This document shows, piece after piece, positions 21,655 through 34,100 of a DNA stretch of 64,000 nucleotides (within the stretch, counting starts at the first letter, position 1; each line of letters starts with the position of its first letter). The position numbers and the translations under genes were made by a program. A model generated the notes under the pieces. It saw only the letters and a list, made by a program, of their open reading frames with translations, was not told the origin of the DNA and searched no databases. This DNA is from Amborella trichopoda. Lineage: Eukaryota; Streptophyta; Magnoliopsida; Amborellales; Amborellaceae. The DNA lies in the NCBI RefSeq assembly GCF_000471905.2, contig NW_006499728.1, forward strand, positions 1,645,286 through 1,709,285, written 5' to 3'.

Positions 21655-22035
21655 TGATGACTCCTGGAGAAAAGCTTGGTACGGGGCTTCGTTTTCAAGG
21701 AAATATGCAACCTTGGAATCCCTCTCCCTCTCTCTCTCTCTAGATTCTAAACTTTGAGGCTTTACGTTCAGGGAAAGATGCAATATCGGGTCTCTCTATG
21801 CAAGGGAAAGGAGAGGATTTTCTCTCTCTAAGATTTCAGAAGCTCTCCCTTTCTAGATTCTAATCTCTGGGACTTTGATTTTAGGGGGACAAAAAAAAAC
21901 CCTTAAATTTCTCTCTCTCTAGGATTATGAGAAATGGAACTTGTATTCTCTTTGTTTTGATGGGCTCCGAGCCTTAATGGCGTGAAGATTTGCAGGCTAA
22001 ATAAGAAAAACCCTAGGGTTTCTCTCTCTCAATAG
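21655..22035 (-). promoter_or_regulatory. NMD3 5' UTR and promoter: telo-box palindrome, site II-like core, CT tracts
   Basis: AAACCCTAGGGTTT at 22008-22021 holds a telo-box core on both strands, and TGGGCT at 21961-21966 matches the site II core TGGGCY. In plants this pair is typical of ribosome-biogenesis and translation genes (TCP and telo-box-binding factors), which fits NMD3. Several (CT)n tracts (21720-21741, 21820-21827, 21910-21921, 22020-22030) lie in the presumed leader. Confidence 0.65.
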
Positions 22036-23114
22036 GGAGGATGTCATCTATAGGAAAAATGAGCAATTTTATTGCCATCGATTTTCAAGATAATATCAGA
22101 AATACTCTACAGGTTAAAAATCAAATTCCAATACATGTACAAAAGTATGACTTGGTAGCCCAATGGGGTTCCACTTGGTTATTTGTCAAATTTGTACAGC
22201 GAGAGACCATATTATGATTCTCATGATTAAAAAAATAAATAAATTATGAGCATCAGTGTTATAGCCGTCGATTCATTTGCTGGGCGGTGACGGGAAGAGG
22301 AACCGCAGGAGTGATCCAATTGGCGCCCTTCACCGTCGATCTATTAATTTGACGGCCATATAATGCCTTTGATCATATAAATCATAGTTTTTAATATAAT
22401 GCGCGTTGTGGATCCTAAATAATTGAGATAATGATAATGCAGATGATGATCAGTGGTTCCCTGTGCCCTCTCATCGAAATGGAGGGTGCAGATATTTCAT
22501 CATGGCGAAATACAACATTTGCTCTCATCGGAAGCACTGACACTGGAGTCGTTTCTCATCGTATGGTGCACACCATATCATCATCAACAATACACTGGAG
22601 TCGTTTTTCATAGGATGCTGCAAATTCTGCTCACACCACATCAATCAAGCTCAACAAATCACACAAGTACAAGGCCTTGTGGCTTATAAATTCTCCTTTT
22701 TTTTTTTTCTTTTTTTTATTTATTATGGGGGGGTGAATGTTTCATGAGGCACCCACATTTAAAGTTTAAACAATCAAAGTAAAGCGCACAGACAAACGTT
22801 TGTCCGGAAGATGTAATTTCAATATCGAAACCTTAACGCCTCGCCATGTTAGCTGCCGTGTCCCCAATCCTCACCACATTTGCGCTCGTAACTTACTTTC
22901 TTCTTTCGAGGGATCTATAAACAATTGAAAATGGATGGCACAAGATGCATAATGACACTTTTTTATTTTGCCCTCAAAATCGAGATGACCAAATGTAGAA
23001 TTTTTCAACATAGAAATAAGCCAAATAACCTTTACCAACAGTTTGTTGAGGAGCGCTTCACTTATTCAATAAAAGTTTAGTACTTGTTAAAATTTTTTTC
23101 ATTTGTTTCAAGGA
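22036..23114. other. Intergenic, small imperfect duplication
   Basis: No gene recognised. CACTGGAGTCGTTTCTCATC near 22540 recurs near 22592 as CACTGGAGTCGTTTTTCATA, followed each time by a GCTCACACCA-like block. A truncated family A-like start (GTTTAAACAATCAAAGTAAAG) sits near 22766. Confidence 0.5.
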
Positions 23115-23522
23115 TGAAGGTTTTATAAGGTTCAGGCCCTATGAAAATTAAATAAAGCCGCACCTCATATTATCACCCGGAAAGCACTTTTAGCAATGGA
23201 AATCTCCATGATGGCTCTCCAATGCCCACAATAACATTTGAAACTCAAAAAATAGCAATAAAATTTGAAAATAAAAAAAAAAATACTACAGAATTTGCAG
23301 ATCTGTGAATACTTATTTTAAAGCGAACTAAACAGTTTAAGACAATTTGTTATAATATAAATTATTTTTAAAGCTTGGAATTCTTTTTTTTTTTTACAAC
23401 CATAATGTTCAAGCCGAGATGATCAATGTAAAGTTTTTTAGTTCTTGAATTACAATTTTTGATGAGGTATGAAATAAGGTTTCACTTATTTTGATAGGAC
23501 TACAACGCTATCAAACCATTTT
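23115..23522. repeat. MITE family D copy
   Basis: About 408 bp. The start (AAGGTTCAGGCCCTATGAAAA, then AAATAAAGCCGCACC) and the end (AAGGTTTCACTTATTTTGATAG) are inverted relatives. Shares the blocks GGAAAGCACTTT, GCAGATCTGTGAA, AATGTTCAAGCCGAGATGATC and ATGTAAAG with copies at 54083 and 58416, all in the same orientation. Confidence 0.75.
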
Positions 23523-24715
23523 CCTTGTTTAAAGACACCTTCAAACTAATAGAACTTTACAATGAATTCCTTTTTATAAGATGGTCACAAATCAAAGTCA
23601 AATACAACATTAATAGTTATAATCACCCCTACTTGTCCAAAAGAAAAAGTTATAATCACCCCCCAGATATGAATCAAGCTTCTGATGTACTGTTTACTTT
23701 TTCTGAAGTTAAGAAAAGTTTCACTTGGTGTTAAAAGAAGGAAACATCTCAGCCAACCGATTTCGCATTTGATAACTCGTTCTTTCTGACCTATGATTAC
23801 AAAAGGTAGCAGCCTCATTATATACCTTATAAAAATTTACCCATCATCAAGGAGCACTGATATAAAGAATTCACCATATCCTCTTAAGAAGCTTTTAAAG
23901 ATGTCATTATGGGCAAAATCTAGTTTTACTAGTAAGTTTCACAATTGTCTGCAAAATAGCACTTATCCAAGAAGAAAAATATGAGGTCAAAATCTCAAAA
24001 GAGAGAGAGAGAGAGTGGTAGGGAGGCAAAATAGTTTTGGCAGTACTTGAATCTAAATCTTAACATAGGAATACATTTAGAATGGCAGATTTAGGGAATT
24101 CTTTCTTAGAGAAATTTGAGAGAGAGGAGAGATGAACTCTTTGATAAAATAATTATGCTCCACACATTATCGTTGTGATTTTTTATTGTATATATAATTG
24201 TGATACAATGGGATAATGAACACTTTCTTATCTTGTTACATTCTATCAGAAGGAAAAAGCAATACTTCTATTGTTGCCTTTCCAAAACTATGATTCTTAA
24301 ATTTTGTTTTTATTAATTCTAATCCACGATCGACTTTAGGGAGAATTACACCTATACGGTAATATTTTTGCAGCATTAGTCTAGTTATTCCCACATTAAC
24401 GCGGAGGTCTTATTCTCTCAATTTTCTTTATTTTTTACATTTTTCCGTAGTCCAATATTTGCAACTACTCTCTCTTTTTTTTTTTTCCTGGTTTGTAAAG
24501 CTATCTTATGAGTTGGAAGTATAAAAAGAGCCATTCCAATGTTCCAAACATTAGACTGCCCTAAACTTCACTTTGGCATTACAGATATCAGTAAAGTATC
24601 AAACTACTCCAAACTTCAAAATTCTTTAGTTTTAAACAGTCTGATTGTTATGACACTCGACTACAAGAGGTCGAAATCTGATATTTATGACACTAGACTA
24701 CAAGAGGTCTGATTT

Positions 24716-24998
24716 TGAAGAAGAAGAAGGAGGAAGAAGAGGAAGAGGAAGAAGGAGGCGGAACATCAGACCAAGGGGCAAATTAAAAAAAAGAAAAATT
24801 ACATACCAAGGGGCCAATTAAAAAAAAATTTACATACCAAGGGGCAAATTAAAAAAAAAAAAATTACAGACCAACGGGCAAATCTAAAAAAAAAAAATTA
24901 CAGACCAAGGGGCAAATTAAAAAAAAATAAATTACATACAAGGAGCAAATTAAAAAAAAAAAATTACAGATCAAGGGGCAAATTTAAAAAAAAACCTA
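24716..24998. repeat. Purine tract followed by a ~35 bp minisatellite
   Basis: A GAA/GGA purine run (24716-24762) leads into about seven units of the form CAGACCAAGGGGCAAATTA plus an A-run, varying mainly in A-run length and ACATACC versus ACAGACC. Confidence 0.85.
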
Positions 24999-25479
24999 GA
25001 CCTATTGTAATACTCACAAAGTATTTGTGTAAAGATACAATTCTCCGAATTTGATATATCTATTGGATCCTCTAATTTTTGAACAGCCAAATCTAAGTAC
25101 TAAAAAACTCAAAAAATTTTAATTTTTCCGATGACAACTAGAATCCAAAATTTTTCCCAGGCAAACAAATATTTATTATTTTTTTTACCAAAAACACTTT
25201 GCTAGATTCACAGTATTACTCATAAGTAGATAGAGCATTTAACAAACAAAGGATAAAATGTCAAAAAAAAAGAAATCGATGCAAGCACTTATGTTTCACT
25301 AGCATATATCTAATCTTCAGTTGTCGACATCAAACGCCTGCAAATGTGCTCCCTAACTGTTGGGTTACCGTTGGAAACCCAATTGATCGCATTGAATGCA
25401 AATCCAAATTTAAATATTTTGTTAATCGCCACAAAAACTCCTTTCGAGAAATATCAACTCCTAGGTATAAAAGAAACGG

Positions 25480-25712
25480 TACTTAAAGAGAATTTACTTT
25501 CAATACGAAAGAACCATAATCATCATTGACCGTTAAATTTGAAATCAAGTGGTTGAGGATATGACATTGCTTAAGCACAATGTCCAGAATAAAATTTTTT
25601 AAATTTCTCAAATGTTGTGCTACACTTTTATTTATTGAATTTCGTATTGAATGGCTAAAAATGATTGTGACCTCCTTATACCAAAAATAAATAACCTCAT
25701 ATAGTAAACAAC
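25480..25712. repeat. MITE family C copy, diverged
   Basis: Contains the family C blocks AACCATAATCATCATTGACC, and ATTGTGACCTCCTTATACCA followed by AATAACCTCATATAGTAAACA near its right end. Downstream of the PILS 3' end. Confidence 0.6.
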
Positions 25713-25835
25713 CCCAAATAAAAAACAACTACAAGTTGTAAAAAGTTCAAACTTGAATTCAGTTTGGCTCACGATCAACCACCCCTCCATTTCTTATGTC
25801 CACAGCTTTTGCATCATTATACATAGCAAAATTGT

Positions 25836-26128
25836 TTCATGTGGTGGGGACTGCATTTCTACATTTACAATCCTCAAGGTATAAAGCATCCATCTTGAAG
25901 ATGGATGCAAATCGATTGTCCATCTAAAAACAATTAAAACTAACAATCCAATTGTTACTATAATAGAATTATTATTATAATTCTCTAAAATTTATTTATT
26001 TATTCATATTCATGATCTCCATTTTAGAGATTACATGTCTTTAAAAATTAAGTAAAAAAGTCCATCTAAAAAATAGACTTTTAAGAGCTGACTCATTTCT
26101 ACGTGGATTCATAGAAACCATGTCCTTA
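25836..26128. repeat. MITE family B copy
   Basis: About 293 bp. Starts TTGTTTCATG, GGGGACTGCATTTCTACATT; ends CATAGAAACCATGTCC, an approximate inverse. Shares CATCCATCTTGAAGATGG, TAATAGAATTATTATT and CATATTCATGATCTCCATTT with three other copies. Confidence 0.75.
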
Positions 26129-26509
26129 TGTAGTATAGATAGGACATTACATTATGTACACTGAATACAATATTCATTTATAAATAATAAGCATAAACAT
26201 GTCTCGCTATGTTGTCTTTTTAAACCAGCGAACTAGATACTCCTGACTGTGTCAGTTTCTATGCAACATTCCATAATCAACAGAAAATTAAGAAAAGAGG
26301 AACTGCGAATACTACTGAGCAGAGGGACCCATAAATAGAGAGCCTGACAATGAATTTGAAGGGGAGCTCATGATAAGGTGAGCATACCCCTTGAAAATAA
26401 TAGAAATAAGTTCCTAGAAGAATGAAAGAGTAAGAATAATCCCCATTTACCCTGATGGAGAATTCAAATTAAAAATATGACAGGTTCAAATAATAAATAA
26501 GCAATAATA

Positions 26510-27093
26510 TCAAGAAACCAGGACCAAGAAAAAAGTGGACCACAAGGTAAGAGAGAGGATTGCCAATGCATAGGTCCAAAGGAAAATAATTGAGCACTCA
26601 CTTTGGCCTGCACCAAACAATTGTGTCATGGTACCTGCCATTGTCACAACCATAAGCTTATATTAGTTCCAGAGAGACAGAACCAAAGCTATTCCAGGTG
26701 AGAAAAAGTTGCCACTTAGGGAAAGAGGGAGAGTAATGACCATTGCAGGTTAGAGCAATTATGAGGTGAGAACTAGGCACAGTGTGTGTGTGCGAGAGAT
26801 AGAAGAGGGATGCGAAGTGCCCCTGCAAGAGACGCACTAACACCCATTGAGGCGAAAAATGCAGAGACATTGTGTGTGTGTGTGTGCGAGTGAGAGAGAG
26901 AGAGAGAGATTAATTGTAATTGCAGGTTGAAGCAGCCACAAGGCATAAAACATGTGATCACAGTGTGTGTGTGTGTGTGCATGTGCATGATAGAGAGAGC
27001 AATTGCCATTGTCGGTGGGAGCACTTACTCGGTGAGAAGCTCACACAGAGATATACTGAGCATTGGATGAGTGCACATGTGAGCACACACAGA

Positions 27094-27136
<43 letters not shown>

Positions 27137-28100
27137 CCTATCGCCATTGCAGGTGGGAGCGCATACTGAGTGAGAAGTATAAATTTATACAAGGGATCAG
27201 AAGAAATCAGTCCAAGGTGACTTGCCAACTTAATTATGCCAATACCAGCGAGAGGAAGAAGGATATAACGCATGATTATGATTCCTATGATGAGATTGAT
27301 GCGCATCTCTGACGAATTCAAACCTAAGAAGAAACAAAAGACAAGCATTTCTCACTACTTTTTTCTGGATAGGCTAAAAAGTAGCTGAAAATCAACCTTC
27401 TTAAACTCTAATACACTTTTTTTGAAATGCCAATTTTTTTCCAATAAAGAATCCGATAACTAAAACTTTGCATTGATTCTCCGATAACCTCTTTAAAGAG
27501 TGCACTATTTATCAGGGAAATTTTCCTTTCAAAATGGATAATATAAATTTCAGGAGCAAGGCTGCTAGTAACACTACCACCATCTCTCCATTATAGCAAT
27601 AATCAAGAATACGTCTGGGGTATTTAGAGGAAGTGTTTTGATCAGTTCTATGGAAAACAGGGCCATTCAAGCCAAATTCTATTATTTCATAAGGAAAATG
27701 AACCTTTGAGATATGTCAAAACTTAAATCATTCATACCCTTCAAAAGATTCGCTCCCAAAATAAGGGTCAAGGATGGGATTGCACCTTCACTGCAAGAAA
27801 AGAAAAAGACAATAACACAACCATTAAAGAAGANNNNNNNNNNNNNNNNNNNNNNNNNNNNNNNNNNNNNNNNNNNNNNNNNNNNNNNNNNNNNNNNNNN
27901 NNNNNNNNNNNNNNNNNNNNNNNNNNNNNNNNNNNNNNNNNNNNNNNNNNNNNNNNNNNNNNNNNNNNNNNNNNNNNNNNNNNNNNNNNNNNNNNNNNNN
28001 NNNNNNNNNNNNNNNNNNNNNNNNNNNNNNNNNNNNNNNNNNNNNNNNNNNNNNNNNNNNNNNNNNNNNNNNNNNNNNNNNNNNNNNNNNNNNNNNNAGG

Positions 28101-28132
<32 letters not shown>

Positions 28133-31100
28133 CAGCAAATTCATGGTATTAAAAATCTTTGAGCTGCATCTGAAAAAACATCTCAGGAGAACACCATCTT
28201 CAAGATGGGGCATGTTTAACAGTATTAAAATTGTTATGTGCATGAAAGCTGGGTTTTACAGAAAGGCCCGCATGAACTTCTTGACATCTAAAGGGTCAAC
28301 AAAATTGAAGATAAATACATCAATGCAAGACAGAAAGGTATGATACATGCAGAGGCAGAAAAAATTGTACATAAAACCATGCTGAAAAAGTCCATCTCTG
28401 CTTCTCACACACACACCCACCCACATACACCCCCACACACACACGCACACACTCAGAAACAATCTTAAAAATAATTTTCACAGAGGCAAATCCTGGCACC
28501 TTTGCTGTATTGCATACTAGGGCAACTCAAAGAGATCACACATCCTAGAATTGACCTTTTTCCTGTTTCAGCCATGCAACCACTGATTCTACTGATATTC
28601 AATATGACTACACAAACATATGGTTGGTGTTTGCAATCACGGTCTAGAAATATGAAAACATTAATTCTGGCTTTGGAAAGAAAATGAGGACAAATTCGAG
28701 ACTAGGTGATCTCTTGAGAAGTCCTCATGCCGATTCCTATGCTTAGCAGCCACTAAATCACGTCCAAGGCCTTCCCCAAAAAGGTCATTTAACTTTAAAG
28801 CTCTTTTGGGATTGGGTGCACTAGTGCTTTAGAATTCCATGCAATCTCATTAACTTTCAAGCAATTTAAGGCTTTTCAAGTTTATTTTAACATAAATATC
28901 AAGAAATGCCAAAGGTAAAATATGCAATAAGACTATTTACCTTTAGTACAAGGAGGTCATAATCATTTTCAGTAATTGGATATGAAATTGGGCATCTGGA
29001 GGTGTGCCAATAACTAGGGTCAAAGTTTCAAAGAAAATCTTTCAAACTTTGTGACATATCTGTAGTTGTCAAATTTTACATCAGACAGCTAAAAGTGATT
29101 ATGACCTCTTTGTGCCAAAGGTAAATGCTCTCATAGTATACAATCCCAATGCCAAATAATAAAATATGTTTCATATCCAATAGAATCTCTGCAACAAGTA
29201 CTCTTTGTGAACTAGATACCACGGGTTGCCAGTTCATGGCATCAGGACAGCTTGCTTGTTAAGTTAGTATTGTGAAGAGATGAAAAGGTATAGGAGCAAT
29301 GCAAATTAAGATTCACGCAAACAAATTAAACTACAGAAAAAAATAGCACAAAGTTTTGCTTACCACATGGTCAAGAAGATGATCTGATTTTGATCAATCT
29401 TCATATTCATCCTTGTTTTCAAAATTTCTCTTGACTGGATGCTTTCTAAAAGTTTAATTACCAAAAATGCATGGCAGAAGCATCAAGATGATAATGCTGT
29501 CCCCATGGGAAAAAACTATACCAAAAAACAGCAGAAAACTAAATGTTGGTGGCTTACCACTGCAATAGTTGAAGGAGCTAACAATTTCTCCAAATGAAGA
29601 TTGCTAAGCATGTTTGACACCCTTTTAAGCATTGGTGCCTGCATAGAGACAAAAAAACAGTTGCTTGTCATTAGGCAATATCTCACATGGTTGATAACCA
29701 TCAGATTTGCAGTTACTTTCTTGTACCTCCATGATGAACTTCCAATAATAACATTCTCCAGTATAAAATGGTGCCCATCATATTTCATTCCAAAGCAATG
29801 AAATGTCATATCAAGGTTCCTCATGCATAAAGCATGATAGATACCAATTAAGAAATGATGCAGATTACAGAGTTCAGCCAATTCAGTCCCTAAATTATCT
29901 TAAATGGAATAACTGAAGAGTATCCAAAAGAATCTCAAATTAGAGAAGTAGGCTATAAGAACAACACCAATGGACTATGATAAATCATAGTCCATTTGGT
30001 TCACAACCAGATGGTGAAGCATAACGGGATGCACCCTGAGGAGTATTTCCTTTTCTGAAGGCTTTCGCATTTGGCCCACCGCCATCAATATGCTTGAATG
30101 ATTATGGCCCTAATGGACTGTGGTTTTACATAGTTCATTGGATTAGCATACATTCCCCCCGAATAATGGTGAAGATGAACATGGGAATCTTTCTTCTAAC
30201 AAGAAGGTGAGCAAAAGATTCTCACCTTAAGGTGCAGAAATCCATGCCTCACCAATATATTATTACTTAGCATGATAACTTCCATTAACCAATTCTATAT
30301 CCTTGCAGAAAAGTTCAGGGAAGCATACATATAATCAAATGGAAAGAACGCATAACACATCTATACAAGAAATTTTAAGCCAAAGCTTAGATTAGTGGCA
30401 TATATTTTAAAAAATTGACAATAACATAAACTTCACCAGGACTGCAGGATACTTAAAAGCAAATAGAACATACGAACAGGGAAGACATTTCATCATATAT
30501 CCAACTAATTTTATTCTACGTAAAAAGATAAAAACATGATCAAATACTCATATATCAAACAATAATTGATGTTACAAAGCATGGTTGTGATTTAAGACAA
30601 GAAGACCCACCTTCTGCTTATGAGGAGTTTCCGTACTTCTAATCAAAGATATTGTAATCTGATTCTCATTATGCACAGAGCTCAAGAGTCTTTGGCATGA
30701 ACTTTCTCCAACCGCATGGCCATTTTCAGGCAAATTTGAAGGTTCTTCAGGAAAACTGCACGTATATGTGCTCTCAGCTGCACCATTCTGTCCTTCAGTT
30801 TCATTAGTGCTTCCATTTGCATACATGCGTAAGATATTGTACGTATAAGACCAGATAAAAATGGCACCTATCTGAGATTTTCAAATCAAACAGAACATAG
30901 TAAAATTGTGAGAAAAATTAATAGCATGGACTAAAACTACATATGCAAATAACAATGCATATGCTTTAACTCATAAGCTACACCAAAATGGTCTAGCAAT
31001 ATGCATAAGACACTCAAATAGTTTGTAACTTGATAATGCAAGGAAAAGGTCATTCGCATCACGATTTATTCAATTGAACATCATACCGCCATGGAAAGTG

Positions 31101-34100
31101 CTGCATAAGCATTTCCATAGGAATCACATGTATCAGCATCACCGAAAGGACTCCCTTGTTCTTGGCACAATGCTGGGACGATAATGAGAAGCAGGTTCCC
31201 CAAATTTCCTATTTCCATCATAAACAAAACACAGCATGGAACCATTTTATCATTAGAAATATACTCCACACAAAGAATTGAAGCCTAGAGAAATAAGCAG
31301 GTTCCCCAACGTTCCTATTTCCATCATAAACAAAACACAGCATGGAACCATTTTATCATTAGAAATATACTCCACACAAAGAATTGAAGCCTAGAGAAAT
31401 AATTCCAGAACAACTAATTTCGTTAAGCAACGATGGTTTGTAATTGTGTTACATATATATATAGGAGTTCATACAAATTTATATTTGTAACAAATTTATG
31501 AAATGTCTAATTGGACATCGCATTTGAACATCTAATGGATTTTGAGTCCATAGATTCCATCACTGGACCACAACCCCATATTATGGAGACCAGACCCTCG
31601 TATATATCATATATATCTTTATAATGATAGCTGACCCCAAATAGTTGGGATAAGGCTCGGATGATGATGATGATGATGATATGATGATATAACTATATAA
31701 TGATGATGATAACTTTAATATTACATACTTTAATAATCATAAAAAAAAACATAAAGAACTTGTATAATAGGGCACTTATCGTTTCAAAATTATTCCTTTT
31801 CAATTTAATTTCATAATTTGTAGTCTTAAATTAATATAACCACATGACATACTGTGTACAAAGAAATTTTGAACTGATGTTATGAGTACCAACATCCATG
31901 TTGATTTCCATAGCGACCCAGAAAAACAAAACTACATAAATACAGAAAACTATATGGTTCTTACCTGCAGAACAAGTAGAAATGATGAGACCTCTCAAAT
32001 GAGGAGGAGGCTTGGTAATTTTTATAAGCACGCACCCAAGAGCAGAACCAACAATAAATGTGAGAAGAATATTAATGGGCATGAACCACCTACAACATAC
32101 ATAAAAAAATATTTATCATTTTGCAAATTAACGAACGTGTCAGTAAAAGTAAAACACAATGATATAATTCCTACAGCGACAATATAAATAAGGAAAAGTA
32201 TACAATGAAACCATTTACCTTTGGTATAAGGTGGTCACAATTAATATTAACCATTGGACGCGAAATTGGATGGCTGCATTTATTCCATTGACCAAGCTCA
32301 AACTTCAAAAGAAATTTTCTTGAACTTTGTGACACACCCATGCTATTAAATTTCTCATTAGATGGTTATAAATAATTGTGACCTCCTTGTATCAAATGCA
32401 AATAGTCACATTGTATACAACCCTATAAATAAAGTTAAAATAACATTTTTAGTAAGTGTTGTTGAATGAAGTATGTTTGATATGAATCTATGAAGTTCAA
32501 TCCAAAATACCTACATGGTTTGAAATTTCCTCAAAAGTGTAGATAGTAAGATCAAAAGATAATACACTAGAAAAAATGATTAGAACTAGAATAAAAAATC
32601 TGATAAGGTTCTTTTTCACTTTACATAGAACTCAACAATATATGTACCTGAAATCTATTGAAGGCAAGAATGTGAAACACAGGGAACCAAAAAACAACAT
32701 TATACAGGCCTCAGACAACAGTATATTAGTGAAAAGACATTTCCAACAAGTATTGAAGATAACTACAGAAGTACAAGTCCATGATAATGATCATATAACA
32801 GACTTCTAGACTTAAGTTGCTGAGACACCCCTAAGTGGATATTGTACCAAATGAAACAGAATAAAATACATAATAAAAGAACTTACCTGTCAGTCTCAGA
32901 ATATTGGCAATCATAAAAAGACTGTTTTGTGAAAGACATGTAAAATAATACCATCAGGTAATGCATGTCGTTCAACTATAAAAAGAGAGACTGTGAGTAA
33001 TGTTTCAGTCAAACCCTTCCAGAAAGCTATCCAGAGTGAGCACGGAGTTTAGTTCCTAAGTACCCTTCTGGGGTACCCAAGTGCTACTATGTTTCACCCC
33101 TTTAGGATGATTAGAACCCTCGATAAATTTCTTACTTGTGAATTTCATATGTGTAACTGACTGATGCTCTTGAGTTCATTGTCAAACAAAAATAGCTGTT
33201 TGTAGCGATATCTTAACAATCTCGTAAATTCCATTGCATTCTAATTCCCTCATTTTGCTACTACCCATTATCAAGGTGACAACGTCCTCCTAATTTGGCC
33301 TCAATAGCAAATCTCCCCGCCCTCCCAACATCCCATGTATACCATCAATAAAAATGGTTAACAATGCGCTTGTCAAGTAATGTGTGAAGCGTACCTAAAA
33401 CATAAGGTGCAAAAAAAATGTTCATGCATAAGATTGAGGTAAGAGTAGTGAAAGGCGGATACCTACGAGTCTAAGGCATGCATCTCAAGCAAAATCATGC
33501 ATCAAACACATCCAAATGAAGTGGTAAAGAAAAAGGTAAAAAATGTAAACGTGCCGCAAAGAAGTTCTCTAAAATAGGTGAGAGCCCAGGGCCACCTGAC
33601 ATTGTTTTTGGTTTGCATGGACACAGATAGGGCATGGGACCTCAATGAATACACTATAATAAATTCCTTCATAACCATCAGAGATCATCACATCGATTGT
33701 TCCGAGAATTAAACCTCATAGTTAACATGAGATTCACTGAATTAATTCAGGAAAAATGCATCAAATTGGCATTAATAAGAAATATTTAAGTTTTTTGAAT
33801 TACCGAAAATATTCGGTTACACGTCATCCGTTAAACGATGTTGCCTGAATACTCTATCTTAACAAGTAAGATTGTAAGAACGATAGTTACTTTAAAACAT
33901 ACTAAAGGTCCATATCTGAAGTAGTATCAAGTAAATTATATATGATTAATGTATAATCAAGTAATAGAAATTCAGGGTTTCCCCTTTTCTACCATTTTTC
34001 TGCTGGGTCAGTTTAGGGTGCAATCACGGCCGCACCCCAAACCCTTCAATGCTGACACCGTCTTTTTCATGGAGAGAAGCAAAAATAAAACTAAAAGACC

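Noticed and set aside
24716-24998. CRISPR-like array at the ~35 bp repeats
   Set aside because: Units are contiguous with no unique spacers, and the context is a plant nuclear genome.
26871-27135. GT and GA microsatellites as separate features of interest
   Set aside because: Ordinary simple repeats on their own; only the exon-end copies between them are noteworthy.
29516-29881. 121-codon minus-strand ORF
   Set aside because: Only its 27 codons at 29558-29638 are coding (PILS exon); the rest is intron read-through.
32887-32975. Candidate PILS exon (AG acceptor, open frame, strong GTAAGT donor) between exons 2 and 3
   Set aside because: Exon 2 at 34864-34943 joins exon 3 directly in phase to give the conserved L-WFMP; adding this segment would break the phase and it shows no similarity to the family.
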